Shown here: one piece after another, positions 16,241 through 25,775 of the stretch | Position numbering within the stretch: the first letter of the stretch is position 1 | Layout of the letters: the number at the start of each line of letters is the position of its first letter | Assembly: GCA_010692645.1 (NCBI GenBank) | Contig: JAAHGS010000020.1 | Span: 12,574 to 76,573, forward strand | Direction: 5' to 3' | From: Symploca sp. SIO2E9 | GTDB taxonomy: Bacteria > Cyanobacteriota > Cyanobacteriia > Cyanobacteriales > Coleofasciculaceae | Length of the DNA: 64,000 nucleotides | The notes under the pieces: generated by a model | Database searches by the model: none | What the model was told of the DNA's origin: nothing | Seen by the model: the letters and a program-made list of their open reading frames with translations, nothing else | Program-made: the position numbers and the translations under genes

Positions 16241-17056
16241 TCACATAGTCTGATGACTCCCCTTATTCATATTTACCTTATTACCGGACAACTCCACACT
16301 AGCCGAACCCTTCTTCAAATTAATTGCCGACGATGTTATTTCCACCACCGCCGATGTTGTCTTACTCATTTTCACCCCTGAGTCTGATAGCTGTACCTTC
16401 GCTTTATCCTTCTCTAAATTAAACGCACTTTCAGTTAACTCAGCAATTGACTTACTCTTGTGCAATCTAATCTTATCCTTATTCAGCTCCACCTCTACCT
16501 GCTTTTGAGCCAGCTTAATACTCTCCTCCGTTATTGCCACAACAGAGTCCTTTCCAGTCTTCAACTCGATCGCCTTTGCCGTCAATTTAGCGATAGTCTT
16601 ATCATTATTATTGATTTCTATACCATTTTCATCAAACAACACCTTCAGCGGCTTATCCACCACTGGTTTAGCCACCTCAAGTAACAGATATTTCTTACCT
16701 TTACTGAGACTGCTAACGGATAGGGTAACTCCTTGAGACTTAAACATCTGCAACTTCTCAGGTTCCCCCGCCGTAGTTGCCTCAGCCGCCTTTTTAGGCA
16801 ATTCACTCGGCCACCAGAAACAGCCAGTCCAAATTGGACGCTCAATATTACCACCCTCAAATTCCACCCAAACACCCGAACCTTTGGGCGGGATAGCAAA
16901 CATCCCAACATCTTTTCCAGCATAAGGGACACAGGGTTCAGCCCACAAGCACTTATCTCCCAAGACTGACGGTACGCTCACCTCAATGCGACCACGCTTG
17001 TTTAAATCCTTGGTATTTGTTACTGTACCGCGATATTTACCAAAAAAATTATTCAT
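16241..17056 (-). CDS. Spike protein, phage baseplate protein V / VgrG gp5-like
   Basis: The 271-aa product starts with a gp5-type OB-fold domain (FFGKYRGTVTNTKDLNKRGR, VPSVLGDKCLWAEPCVPYAG, GVWVEFEGGNIERPIWTGCF). From about residue 120 to the end it continues with repeating beta strands (IELKTGKDSVVAI, VELNKDKIRLHKSK, VELSGNKVNMNKG), as expected for a trimeric beta-helix needle. It forms the central spike below the tube and would carry the PAAR-like tip. Its ATG overlaps the stop of the upstream hub gene by 4 bases, so hub and spike are coupled. Confidence 0.93.
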   Translation of the reverse strand: MNNFFGKYRGTVTNTKDLNKRGRIEVSVPSVLGDKCLWAEPCVPYAGKDVGMFAIPPKGSGVWVEFEGGNIERPIWTGCFWWPSELPKKAAEATTAGEPEKLQMFKSQGVTLSVSSLSKGKKYLLLEVAKPVVDKPLKVLFDENGIEINNNDKTIAKLTAKAIELKTGKDSVVAITEESIKLAQKQVEVELNKDKIRLHKSKSIAELTESAFNLEKDKAKVQLSDSGVKMSKTTSAVVEITSSAINLKKGSASVELSGNKVNMNKGSHQTM

Positions 17057-18183
17057 GTTTTTACAACCGGAACAGTTGTCCCCAAACCTTCACGGGTCAA
17101 AATAAACTTTTGTTTATACGTTCCCGGTTCTAAATTATGAGTGACACTTTTGACATAATAAAGTCCGTCGTGACTTTTGCCAGCCCCTCGCAAACCCACT
17201 AAACCCCTCGCCCTCAGTACGCTACCATACTTCTGCGCATCCAGTACACCCTCAACTGTAAGTACCTTGCCAAGAGAAGCATCAGTTATCGACTGAACCC
17301 TAGCCTTAGCCTGGGACTGATCCAACCCCTCAGGAGGGAGCAAGCGCTTGCGCACTGCAGGCTGCTTCAAGCCTGAGGAGCTAGCTAGGGACGGAATCTT
17401 GCTCTTGGCAGATTTTACCACCTTGGGCTTATTTTTTTTTCGATCCAGCAATTCTCCAGATGCCTCGCTAGCCGCCAGTCCGTCATACTGAAAATTAATC
17501 GAGTCTACATTGCTATGCCAGCCCATATTCACCGATAAAGCAGACTGGGGTGCACCCAACTTCGGAGGTGGTCCCCAATAGGCGGTGTTAGTCAGCGGCA
17601 CAGGTCCGGGAGAAATATAAAATACATAGCCATTGCGCTGGGCCATCTCCAAAATGTATTGTAGATCCGTACCGTACTGCATCGGAATATATTCCGTAGG
17701 CAAGGGGGGTTTATCCCCTGAAGGGGGCTTTACTTTGGGAATCACACCGTATTTTGCGTACTTGCCAATAATTTTAGTGGCGATCGCAGTTTGATTCTGG
17801 GATGGATGCTTTTCTATTTTTTCTTCCATATCCATCATCACGCTGATGTCTTCCCCAGTCACCGTTATCGCCGACGGGACACCAGGTTGAGTACTCGGTT
17901 GTAGTTGCTGGTTGGTAATTACACCATCGCTGAGAACGTGAGGTTTGCCATCGAACATCACCACTAGTACAACTCTGTTAAACTGTTTTAGCTCCTTGAG
18001 TAAGGGATAATCTAAATCTGACTGCTCGCTGGGACTAACCGTAAAACTCATCTGAAAACCAGACCGCCCAGTATCGCTATTAGTTACTTCAACACTAGCC
18101 AGAGATTCAAGGAGCAAGCGAGATGCTGGCTTAGGCACTGTCGGACCTATTAGTATAGTTAATTTTACACCCAGGAAGACCAT
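17053..18183 (-). CDS. Baseplate hub protein (gp27 / phage late control D-like)
   Basis: The 376-aa product resembles gp27/protein D hubs: an N-terminal beta domain with VTNSDTGRSGFQMSFTVSP and VVMFDGKPHVLSDGVITNQ, the ITVTGEDISVMMDMEEK segment, then YIPMQYGTDLQYILEMAQRN and a C-terminal tube-like domain with LVGLRGAGKSHDGLYYVKSV. Such hubs form a trimer that adapts the hexameric tube to the trimeric spike. The spike gene follows with a 4-base overlap and the LysM gene lies 26 bp upstream, in the same order as in PVC/Afp-type loci. Confidence 0.9.
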   Translation of the reverse strand: MVFLGVKLTILIGPTVPKPASRLLLESLASVEVTNSDTGRSGFQMSFTVSPSEQSDLDYPLLKELKQFNRVVLVVMFDGKPHVLSDGVITNQQLQPSTQPGVPSAITVTGEDISVMMDMEEKIEKHPSQNQTAIATKIIGKYAKYGVIPKVKPPSGDKPPLPTEYIPMQYGTDLQYILEMAQRNGYVFYISPGPVPLTNTAYWGPPPKLGAPQSALSVNMGWHSNVDSINFQYDGLAASEASGELLDRKKNKPKVVKSAKSKIPSLASSSGLKQPAVRKRLLPPEGLDQSQAKARVQSITDASLGKVLTVEGVLDAQKYGSVLRARGLVGLRGAGKSHDGLYYVKSVTHNLEPGTYKQKFILTREGLGTTVPVVKT

Positions 18184-18209
18184 TTATTTTTGTATTTGGG
18201 GCTAAATTG

Positions 18210-18512
18210 TTAAGTAACTCCCCCAACATAAGGCTGCGGTACCCGTATCTGTTTACCAGGGGTAGCTACCAGATCAAAGGGATTCATGGTATTATTGGCA
18301 TCGCACACTTGCCAAAACATTTCTGGAGAGCCGATGTAGGTATTGGCAATCCGATCAAGGCGATCGCCTTCATTTACTGTCAATTCTACCTGCAACTGCA
18401 GCTTTTCACTCTGAGGCAGAAACCGTCTGCGCTTGTAAGCTATTATTCTACCCTCTGGGTTGGTGAATTTTCCTGTCTCTAGATAGTAGTAACGGCTTGT
18501 TTCTTCTAACAT
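18210..18512 (-). CDS. LysM-domain baseplate protein
   Basis: From the ATG at 18512 the product is 100 aa (MLEETSRYYYLETGKF); a further ATG at 18557 would add 15 residues not expected for the family. The C-terminal half is a LysM-like fold (LTVNEGDRLDRIANTYIGSP, EMFWQVCDANNTMNPFDL, GKQIRVP). In contractile systems a LysM protein connects the tube initiator with the hub. In this locus the LysM part is a separate gene just downstream of the Pvc7-like gene. Confidence 0.85.
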   Translation of the reverse strand: MLEETSRYYYLETGKFTNPEGRIIAYKRRRFLPQSEKLQLQVELTVNEGDRLDRIANTYIGSPEMFWQVCDANNTMNPFDLVATPGKQIRVPQPYVGGVT

Positions 18513-18647
18513 CGTTTTTTTATCGAAATTAATATGGGTCAAATACCCCACCGTCACTTGCGGTGCATTTGCATTGGTTGGGGTTAAATACCCATCCTTT
18601 GAAAGTCCCCGCGTCCCCGTGTCTTGAACTATCGCCTCAATGCCGCC

Positions 18648-19283
18648 TCACAAAGTTACTCCTAAACCACTCAAGCCGTTGACTATGTTCATTGCTGCCA
18701 TCAGTTCCTTCGCAATTTGATGACCCATAAACATAGTACCACCCACGCTTGACAATTTTAAGTCGCTATAGCTTAGTACTTGCATCTCTAGGCTAACTTC
18801 CGAACGGATCGGATTGAGATTGACATCATAGGCTTGTTCATCAATGGACATACTCTTAATCTGTACTGGTACAATCCGCTTCACTCCCCAAATAAACACA
18901 GTTAGTGGAGAAATTTTGGGTAATAGTTCTATAGTTCCTGCTAGCAACAAGGTATCTTTAGCGATCGCATCGACACTCATAGGATAAATTAGGGTTTCCA
19001 ATGCAGCTAACTGGGGATGTATTCCTAGACTGACTGCCGTGTCATCTGCCTTTTCCAATCTATCAGTGGCATCGAGTTCTATTTTCAGACTGATTGTTTC
19101 TTCTGGTGGCAGGCTAATTTTTGTTGACTCATGCTTCTCGTTACTAGCTATCCGGGATGTCAGCGTGCGCGTCATTGTTTCTGGATTATATTGGAAAACA
19201 ATCACCTTGGGTAGGGGATTCAAGGGATCTATTGAGGCTATCCCCCCCTTGAGGGTACGTGGTGAACCCGGAAATGTACTCAT
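18648..19283 (-). CDS. Tube-initiator-like protein (CIS tube / Pvc7 N-terminal domain family)
   Basis: Starting at the ATG at 19283 the product is 211 aa (MSTFPGSPRTLKGGIASIDP); an ATG at 19334 adds 17 residues. It matches the N-terminal domain of eCIS tube/Pvc7 proteins: VIVFQYNPETMTRTLTSRI near the start, ISLPPEETISLKIELDATD, LLPKISPLTVFIWGVKRIV and MSIDEQAYDVNLNPIRSEVS. The LysM partner that is fused in some systems is the separate downstream gene. It is the first gene of the minus-strand arm; its promoter would lie in 19284-19500. Confidence 0.85.
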   Translation of the reverse strand: MSTFPGSPRTLKGGIASIDPLNPLPKVIVFQYNPETMTRTLTSRIASNEKHESTKISLPPEETISLKIELDATDRLEKADDTAVSLGIHPQLAALETLIYPMSVDAIAKDTLLLAGTIELLPKISPLTVFIWGVKRIVPVQIKSMSIDEQAYDVNLNPIRSEVSLEMQVLSYSDLKLSSVGGTMFMGHQIAKELMAAMNIVNGLSGLGVTL

Positions 19284-19334
19284 AGATTCTTTGGCGTTGC
19301 TGATTACAGGTATGATTTTCTCCCCAACCCCCAA

Positions 19335-19604
19335 TTATAAAAGTTTTCCCAGAATGACAAAAGAGGGTTAGTGTGTTTGCGTAAGTCCTGAGAAAATTAG
19401 TTGGTTTATCCTCTAGTTGATTATTATTCTTGCAAATCAGGGCTCGGTGAGTACATCCCGATATTTTGGAAAAATTGGGACGCACCTAATAAAGTTGACA
19501 TGAGAAACAAACTGTTTTATCGTTACTAGTTAACAATTAATGATAATAAATATCATTAATTTCATGGGGTTAGTGAGAATAACCCAATTTCTAGGTGTGA
19601 AGGG
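19335..19604. other. Divergent promoter region between eCIS arm and iron-uptake block
   Basis: This AT-rich gap separates the leftward Pvc7-like gene from the rightward TonB receptor gene. Besides the Fur-box-like palindrome at 19537-19559, no operator, terminator or small gene was recognised. Confidence 0.6.
19537..19559 (+). promoter_or_regulatory. Fur-box-like palindrome upstream of the TonB receptor gene
   Basis: TTAATGATA and TATCATTAA are perfect 9-base inverted arms around a 5-base AT spacer. The pattern matches Fur-type iron boxes (repeated GATAAT units). Twelve bases further begins TAGTGAGAATA, itself similar to a Fur half-site. The receptor ATG is 46 bases downstream. Iron-dependent repression is inferred. 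Confidence 0.8.
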
Positions 19605-22052
19605 ATGGAAACTGGATTGAAGCTACAACAATTGTTCTCTGGTATTTTGTACACCACCACGCTTTCTGTACTTGTAGCGACTCCGGCTTTTGCTCAGGTC
19701 ATACAGTTAACAGGTGTGCGGGTCGAAACCACAGCAAGCGGAGTGGATCTGATTTTAGAAACCGATTCGGAGACCATTCCTCAAGTATCTACAACAAGCT
19801 TGGACAACACTGTAGTAACTGATATTTTCAATGCTCAACTGCGCTTGCCAGATGGTCAAGGGTTTCGTCAAGACAATCCTGTCGAAGGGATTGCAGCAGT
19901 TACGGTGACCCAGGAATCTCCAAACACGATTCGAGTCACAGTGACGGGTACAACAGAAGTGCCAACGGTTGAGGTCTTTCCCAGTCCATCAGGGCTAGTC
20001 TTTAGCCTAACTACTCCAGCGGCTACTGCCTCTGAGCAAGAAGAGGAGATTGAAATTGTCGTGACGAGGGTGCAAGATAATTACGTAGTCCCCAATACCA
20101 CAACCGGCACGCGAACTGATACTCTGCTGCGCGACATTCCCCAAGCCATTCAGGTGATACCTCGGCAGGTTTTGGAAGATCAGCAGGCGATTAGTGTTGA
20201 GGAAGTCCTTGAAAATGCTGCCGGCGTTTCATTTCTGGGTAATAGCGATGGATTGGGGATTAGTTTTGCCATTCGAGGGTTTGAAAATGCTCCAGTTTTA
20301 CGAGACGGTTTCCGTCTGTTTGGCGCCGAGGGCATAGAACCGGAAGTAACTAATCTGGAACGTGTTGAAGTTTTGAGGGGACCAGCTTCGGTCTTGTTTG
20401 GTCAATCTGAACCAGGAGGAGTGATTAATCTAGTCACAAAACAACCCCTATCAGAACCGTACTACAACCTCGAATTTCAAGTGGGAAACCGAGATTTGAT
20501 CAGTCCTAGAATTGACCTGTCGGGACCATTAACAAACGATGGCCGTTTGCTCTATCGTCTCAATGTCCTTTATCGACAAGAAGATAGTTTTCGGAACCTT
20601 GACGACGATTTTGATCGCTTCTCTATTGCACCAACCCTGACTTGGCAAATCAATGACCAAACCGATCTGACCTTTAACCTGGAACACTTTAATGACAATG
20701 ACCCGTATAACACAGGCACGGTTGCCTTTGGAGACGGCATTGCTGATATACCACCAGAGCGGGTGACAAATAATCCTGAAGATACCATCGAACAAAATTA
20801 CTTCAACGTGGGGTACACCCTGGAACACCGTTTTAACGAAAATTGGCAACTTCGCAATCAGTTTCGCTATATCTCTCAGGAGTTTGATTCCAGCGTTATA
20901 GCACTCCCCTTCGCATTAGATGAAACAACAGGAATTCTAAATCGGGGATTTGCAGATCAACTTAACGAGGATGATACCTATGCACTTTATACAAATATTC
21001 AGGGAGAGTTTAACACTGGCTCTATAGAACACACCCTGTTGCTTGGGGTTGATTTAGCTCGTGTAGAGAATGAAAATGACACCCTATTTTCTTTTGATCC
21101 GCTCACCCCTATCGACATTTTTGATCCTAACTATTCAGCCATTCCCACACCTGCTAGAGAAGACCTTGATCCTTTTAGAAAAACTAGCTCAACAACTGAC
21201 CGCTTTGGGATTTACCTGCAAGACCAAATTGATATCTTGGATAACTTAATTCTGGTGGCGGGAGTGCGCTACGACGCTGTCGATCAAGACACAACTAATT
21301 TTTTGACTGACACAGAAACAGATCAATACGATGACGCGGTAACTCCTCGAATCGGAATTGTTTATCAGCCGATTGAGCCGATTTCTTTGTATGCCAATTA
21401 CTCTCGCTCCTTTACACCAAGTTTGGACACGAATGCAGACGGTGAGCCCCTGGAACCCGAAGAAGGCGAGGGGTTTGAGGTTGGCATTCGAGCTAACATT
21501 ATCGAGAATCGTCTCTCGACGACCCTTGCCTATTTCAATATCACTAAGCAAAACGTGGCAACAGCCGACCCCAACGATCTCTTTGCATTAGTGGCTACTG
21601 GAGAACAGCGAAGTCGAGGGGTTGATTTTGACATCACCGGAGAGATTTTGCCCGGTTGGAATTTAATTGCCTCTTATGCCTACATTGATGCTGAAGTGAC
21701 TGAAGACAACACAGACATCGTTGGCAATAGATTGCTCGGCGTTCCTGAACATAGTGCTAGCTTGTGGACAACCTACGAAATTCAATCTGGAGGTTTACAG
21801 GGGTTAGGGTTTGGTTTGGGGTTTAATTTTGTGGGAGAGCGGCAGGGAGATTTGGAGAATAGTTTTGAGGTCGATAGCTATTTCCTTACCAATGCAGCTG
21901 TTTTTTACCGACGAAATAATTGGCAAGTCCGTCTCAATTTTGACAATATTTTTGATATTGATTTTATCGAGTCTGTCGGTAGAGATAGAACTCGACATAT
22001 TTACCCAGGGGATCCATTTACAGTTCGAGCTTCCGTGTCATACACGTTTTGA
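19605..22052 (+). CDS. TonB-dependent siderophore receptor with N-terminal AMIN domain
   Basis: This 815-aa outer-membrane protein has a signal peptide cut after about residue 30 (LVATPAFA-Q), an AMIN domain at about 32-135, a TonB-box-like EIEIVVTRVQ at about 147-157, a plug domain (LRDIPQAIQVIPRQVLEDQQ, LERVEVLRGPASVLFGQSEP, GGVINLVTKQP) and a 22-strand-type barrel ending in the outer-membrane signature YTF. AMIN-TonB receptors are characteristic of cyanobacterial ferric-siderophore uptake. It is the first gene after the Fur-box-like site and precedes a substrate-binding lipoprotein, so it probably imports the metallophore made by the downstream NRPS/PKS cluster. Confidence 0.95.
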   Translation: METGLKLQQLFSGILYTTTLSVLVATPAFAQVIQLTGVRVETTASGVDLILETDSETIPQVSTTSLDNTVVTDIFNAQLRLPDGQGFRQDNPVEGIAAVTVTQESPNTIRVTVTGTTEVPTVEVFPSPSGLVFSLTTPAATASEQEEEIEIVVTRVQDNYVVPNTTTGTRTDTLLRDIPQAIQVIPRQVLEDQQAISVEEVLENAAGVSFLGNSDGLGISFAIRGFENAPVLRDGFRLFGAEGIEPEVTNLERVEVLRGPASVLFGQSEPGGVINLVTKQPLSEPYYNLEFQVGNRDLISPRIDLSGPLTNDGRLLYRLNVLYRQEDSFRNLDDDFDRFSIAPTLTWQINDQTDLTFNLEHFNDNDPYNTGTVAFGDGIADIPPERVTNNPEDTIEQNYFNVGYTLEHRFNENWQLRNQFRYISQEFDSSVIALPFALDETTGILNRGFADQLNEDDTYALYTNIQGEFNTGSIEHTLLLGVDLARVENENDTLFSFDPLTPIDIFDPNYSAIPTPAREDLDPFRKTSSTTDRFGIYLQDQIDILDNLILVAGVRYDAVDQDTTNFLTDTETDQYDDAVTPRIGIVYQPIEPISLYANYSRSFTPSLDTNADGEPLEPEEGEGFEVGIRANIIENRLSTTLAYFNITKQNVATADPNDLFALVATGEQRSRGVDFDITGEILPGWNLIASYAYIDAEVTEDNTDIVGNRLLGVPEHSASLWTTYEIQSGGLQGLGFGLGFNFVGERQGDLENSFEVDSYFLTNAAVFYRRNNWQVRLNFDNIFDIDFIESVGRDRTRHIYPGDPFTVRASVSYTF

Positions 22053-22142
22053 GCTTACCCTTCCCCAATTATTCCTTAGCAGGAGCGGGAAAAGTAGACT
22101 TTCACCTTCATAGAGGATAATTGAGGCGGAAAATCTTGATGT

Positions 22143-23225
22143 ATGAAGGAAAATGAGGACTCAAAACCCGTGCGCATATTTTCATGGATTCAGCTTCTAG
22201 CATTAGTCTTGCTAACAGCATTGGCAATCATTGCCTGCCAAAGTCAAGCTGAGTATTCAATAGTTGATTCTGCCTCTCCCTTATCATCTACCACCAACGA
22301 CTGCCAGACAATTGAGCATATCAGGGGAAAGGTTCAGGTGTGTGGACAACCTCAAAGAATTGTGGTACTCGGTTCTTCTGTTATGGAATCCCTATTGGCT
22401 TTGGATGTTCAACCTGTTGCCTATGCAGATTATATGATGTCGCCGACAGGAAATTATGATCTTCCCAGTCAACAAATCCCCTATTTCGGCAATCGCATCA
22501 CAGGTCAATTGGTAAACCTTGGTTTAACTCATGCACCTGCGCTCGAAACTATCCTCAAAGTTCAGCCGGATTTAATTTTGGGTACTGAATATAATGCTAG
22601 CCAGTACGATACATTATCTCAAATTGCGCCAACTTTACTGCTGAAGTGGACTGAAGCACAAGAAAACTTGAAAACAATTGCTCAGGTTTTAGGCAAATCA
22701 GAAGAAGCCGAGCAACTATTAACTGAGAGGGCACAGCAAGTGGCAGCAGCCCGTGAAACTTTTGCCTCTGTTGTGAAAACTAATCCTAAAGTACTATTGC
22801 TCTATTCGGGAAACCTACAGGAGATTTACTTTGGTAATCGGTTTTTTGGCTTGTGTGCTTCTCTGGTCAGAGATTTAGGATTTGAATTGATTTCACTGCC
22901 TGGATTCGATGAATTTAACCGAGATGCTCGGGCTTCTATTTCCATTGAAACCTTGCCGCAATTGAATGATGCTGATTTAGTTATTATGTTTGGCAGTAAT
23001 TTTAGCCAATCTGAGCATTTCAACAGTACAAATGACTTTGAAGACCATCAGTTGTTGAATTTAAAACAGGCATGGCAAAAAAATGCGATCGCACAGTCTC
23101 TTAACGCCAGCAAGTCTGGACGAGTCTATTTCATTCCATATTATCTTTGTGCGGGCTTACCCGGGCCAATCGGCACTGAAATTTATTTGAATGAACTTCG
23201 TCAACAGTTGCTTTCGCCAAGTTGA
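22143..23225 (+). CDS. Iron-siderophore ABC transporter substrate-binding lipoprotein
   Basis: The 360-aa product has an N-terminal hydrophobic stretch (LLALVLLTALAIIAC) ending in a lipobox with Cys near residue 32. It is followed by the two-lobed FecB/FhuD-type periplasmic-binding fold: QPQRIVVLGSSVMESLLALD, IPYFGNRITGQLVNLGLTHA, LKVQPDLILGTEYN and the ending VYFIPYYLCAGLPGPIGTEI. It would hand the ferric siderophore to an inner-membrane permease. No FecC, FecD or FecE homologue lies in the window, so the permease is elsewhere or shared. It follows the receptor gene by 90 bp. Confidence 0.93.
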   Translation: MKENEDSKPVRIFSWIQLLALVLLTALAIIACQSQAEYSIVDSASPLSSTTNDCQTIEHIRGKVQVCGQPQRIVVLGSSVMESLLALDVQPVAYADYMMSPTGNYDLPSQQIPYFGNRITGQLVNLGLTHAPALETILKVQPDLILGTEYNASQYDTLSQIAPTLLLKWTEAQENLKTIAQVLGKSEEAEQLLTERAQQVAAARETFASVVKTNPKVLLLYSGNLQEIYFGNRFFGLCASLVRDLGFELISLPGFDEFNRDARASISIETLPQLNDADLVIMFGSNFSQSEHFNSTNDFEDHQLLNLKQAWQKNAIAQSLNASKSGRVYFIPYYLCAGLPGPIGTEIYLNELRQQLLSPS

Positions 23226-23305
23226 ACCTTACTGCCTACAATTCCTCTTGGTTACTGAGATGAATAATATAATTTCGCAACCACCCGATTTTTTTAATAA
23301 ACAAC

Positions 23306-24307
23306 ATGACCTTTCAAAATCTCTTAAAGGATTGTCAGTTTTGCTCAGTTGTTTCCAAAGCCAACAGTGAAGACCCCATTGGCACAGCTACCTTCGCCAG
23401 CACTTGGATAATTGTGGAGATAGCGCAACCCTGGACGAAAGCTAGTTTGATGGCTCATCCAGCCCTATCCCTGGTGTTTCAGGAATTGCGTCAAGGGGGA
23501 GGTAAACTAATGCCGATGGCGATCGCTCCTGACTCAGAATACTCCGTATCAGGTTTTACTCGTGTACTACATTACCAACGCCCAGGCCTCTCCTTTGCTC
23601 AGCTTGACAAGCAGGAGTTTCTCGTCCCAGATAACCAACTTGCTCAGCTGACAAGAGCTCTCCTCCAGCAACCGAATAAACTGAATCATTTTGAAATGTA
23701 CAAACAGTCAACTAGCCACATACGCGAGATGATGATTTGTACGCACGGCAATATTGATGTCGCTTGTGCTCGTTTTGGTTACCCAATATATCAAAAGTTA
23801 CGCCAAGAGTACGCTGCTTCCTCTAATGGAGAATTGCGAGTCTGGCGCTGTTCCCACTTTGGCGGTCATCAGTTTGCTCCCACTCTCTTTGACCTACCCA
23901 CTGGACAGTTTTGGGGGCATCTAGAACCAGAGATGCTAGATTGTTTGGTGCGACGAGAAACTCCAGTGAAGAAACTGCATAGATTCTACCGAGGTTGGGT
24001 AGGGCTAACGAAGTTTGAGCAAATCGTTGAGCGTGAGATTTGGATGCAACGGGGTTGGGAATGGCTTAATTACAACAAATCCGGTCAAGTGCTGGCAAGG
24101 GATAAAGCTAACGAGGAGTGGGATGCCGATTGGGCAGAAATTCGCCTTGATTTCACCTCTCCAGATGGCAGCGTGCAAGGTGCCTATGAGGCTAGGGTGG
24201 AAGTGTGCGATCGCATTATGACCGCTATAAATTCTGGCAAAGACCAGCCTTTACAGGAAGTAAAGCAGTATCGCGTCAGCCGACTGACTCCTATGAAGTC
24301 GGATTAA
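23306..24307 (+). CDS. Sucrase/ferredoxin-like (Apd1-type) iron-sulfur protein, putative siderophore reductase
   Basis: The 333-aa product matches the sucrase/ferredoxin-like family. The N-terminal domain has CQFCSVVSKANSEDPIGTA. The C-terminal thioredoxin-like ferredoxin domain has CTHGNIDVACARFGYPIY and RVWRCSHFGGHQFAPTLF, with the two Cys and the HFGGH histidines expected to ligate a [2Fe-2S] cluster in Apd1-like proteins. Homologues often sit in cyanobacterial siderophore clusters and are suspected to reduce ferric siderophores. That role is an inference here. It lies between the binding-protein and exporter genes, on the same strand. Confidence 0.88.
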   Translation: MTFQNLLKDCQFCSVVSKANSEDPIGTATFASTWIIVEIAQPWTKASLMAHPALSLVFQELRQGGGKLMPMAIAPDSEYSVSGFTRVLHYQRPGLSFAQLDKQEFLVPDNQLAQLTRALLQQPNKLNHFEMYKQSTSHIREMMICTHGNIDVACARFGYPIYQKLRQEYAASSNGELRVWRCSHFGGHQFAPTLFDLPTGQFWGHLEPEMLDCLVRRETPVKKLHRFYRGWVGLTKFEQIVEREIWMQRGWEWLNYNKSGQVLARDKANEEWDADWAEIRLDFTSPDGSVQGAYEARVEVCDRIMTAINSGKDQPLQEVKQYRVSRLTPMKSD

Positions 24308-24447
24308 GTAGTCAGACAAAATTACTTACAAATCCAAACTACAACAAAAGCTTATATAGTATGGGTTTCAGTTAGACTTTGAATGTAATTAATTTTGTTT
24401 AGGTACTTAATTACTCGTTTTTTTAATAAAAACTCAACTTTTTTACT

Positions 24448-25749
24448 GTGCGTACTTTCCTTATCATCTGGAGTGGTCAGTTTGTCTCGGCGATTGGCAG
24501 TAACATGAGCAAGTTTGCCGTGTTCCTTTGGATTTGGCAATCCACTGAAACAGCGACAGCCATAGCTTTAGTGACATTCTTTTTCCAACTGCCACAAATT
24601 TTTGTGTCGCTATTTTCTGGAATTATTGTAGACTACTTTAACCGCAAGCACCTGATGATTTTGGGTGATACCTGTGTGGCTCTATGTATCATTACTACTG
24701 GATTGCTCTACTCAACTAATCACTTACTCCTCTGGCATCTCTATGCTCTAGCTGCTTTCTATGGTTGCTTTGGAAATATTCAGAATCTTGCCTATTCCAC
24801 TTCAATTGCTTTGATAGTACCTAAGCAGCATTACATTCGTGCCAGCAGTATGAGTTCGTTTGTGATTGAAGCTTCAGCGATTATTGCTCCAGCCTTGGCT
24901 GGTACTCTCTATCCAGTAATTGGATTATTAGGAATATTTATTATTGATATAACTACCTTTGTTGTTGCTATGGGGACATTACTGTTGGTTCAAATTCCCC
25001 AACCCTCCCAAACTGATACAACCAACTCGGAAAGTGAAACGATTTGGCAAAAGATGGCTTTAGGTTTTCGCTACATCTTTTCCAAGCCAAGTTTATCAGC
25101 AATAACCATCGCTTTCTCCTTATTTTGGTTTTTTAATCAATTAGGAGAAACGTTGCATCAACCCATGATTCTCGCCCGTACAGGTGGCAATGCTCAAGTC
25201 TTAGGTGCTGTGCTAACTGCTGGTGGAGTCGGTGGTGTTATCGGAGCATTAATCTTAAGTATGTGGGGCGGTTTTAAGCGTCGAGTTCGTGGGATATTAG
25301 TTGGTTTTATCGGTACTGGCTTAGGCAAAATTGTCTTGGGTTTAGGTCAAAAACCATTAATTTGGATTGGATCTCAGTTGTTCTCCTCTATGAATATGCC
25401 CTTGTTATTCAGTTCTAGCAATGCGATTTGGTATACCAAAGTACCACCACATATTCAGGGGCGGGTTTTTGCTGCTGATGAGGCGACGGGAATGATAATT
25501 GGATCGGTAGCTAGCTTAATTGCTGGACCGCTAGCTGACAGAGTTTTTGAACCAGCAATGAAATCAGAAGGACTTTTAGCATCCATCTTTGGTCCAATCT
25601 TTGGCACAGGAACAGGTAGCGGTATTGCCTTACTCTATGTTATCACCGCAATTGGCATTGTGTTAATTGGTATCAGTGGATATGCCTTCCCAAGGCTGCG
25701 GAATGTAGAGAAAATTTTACCAGACCACGATATGACTAATAACGGGTGA
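24448..25749 (+). CDS. MFS transporter, putative siderophore exporter
   Basis: The 433-aa product has about 12 hydrophobic segments and MFS features: GQFVSAIGSNMSKFAVFLWI in helix 1, IVDYFNRKHLMILGD between helices 2 and 3, and VGGVIGALILSMWGGFKRR in the second half. The start is a GTG at 24448. An in-frame stop lies 24 bases upstream and no ATG precedes helix 1, so GTG is probably correct although no clear ribosome site is visible. The family includes EntS-like and macrolide-efflux-like exporters. Position in the iron block suggests export of the metallophore. Confidence 0.88.
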   Translation: MRTFLIIWSGQFVSAIGSNMSKFAVFLWIWQSTETATAIALVTFFFQLPQIFVSLFSGIIVDYFNRKHLMILGDTCVALCIITTGLLYSTNHLLLWHLYALAAFYGCFGNIQNLAYSTSIALIVPKQHYIRASSMSSFVIEASAIIAPALAGTLYPVIGLLGIFIIDITTFVVAMGTLLLVQIPQPSQTDTTNSESETIWQKMALGFRYIFSKPSLSAITIAFSLFWFFNQLGETLHQPMILARTGGNAQVLGAVLTAGGVGGVIGALILSMWGGFKRRVRGILVGFIGTGLGKIVLGLGQKPLIWIGSQLFSSMNMPLLFSSSNAIWYTKVPPHIQGRVFAADEATGMIIGSVASLIAGPLADRVFEPAMKSEGLLASIFGPIFGTGTGSGIALLYVITAIGIVLIGISGYAFPRLRNVEKILPDHDMTNNG

Positions 25750-25752
25750 ATA

Positions 25753-25775
25753 AAAATGATATTTATTATTAATAA
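25753..25775 (+). promoter_or_regulatory. Second Fur-box-like site in a convergent gap
   Basis: The site starts AAAATGATATTTATTATT and matches the reverse complement of the 19537-19559 palindrome at 19 of 23 positions. Exactly as there, TAGTGAGAATA begins 12 bases after its end (25787). It lies just after the MFS stop codon, and the next gene (thioesterase) points the other way, so no protein gene starts behind it. Confidence 0.65.

Noticed and set aside
22053-22142. Terminator after the TonB receptor gene
   Set aside because: CCAATTATTCC and GGATAATTGAGG pair only imperfectly over a 40-base loop and there is no T-tract.
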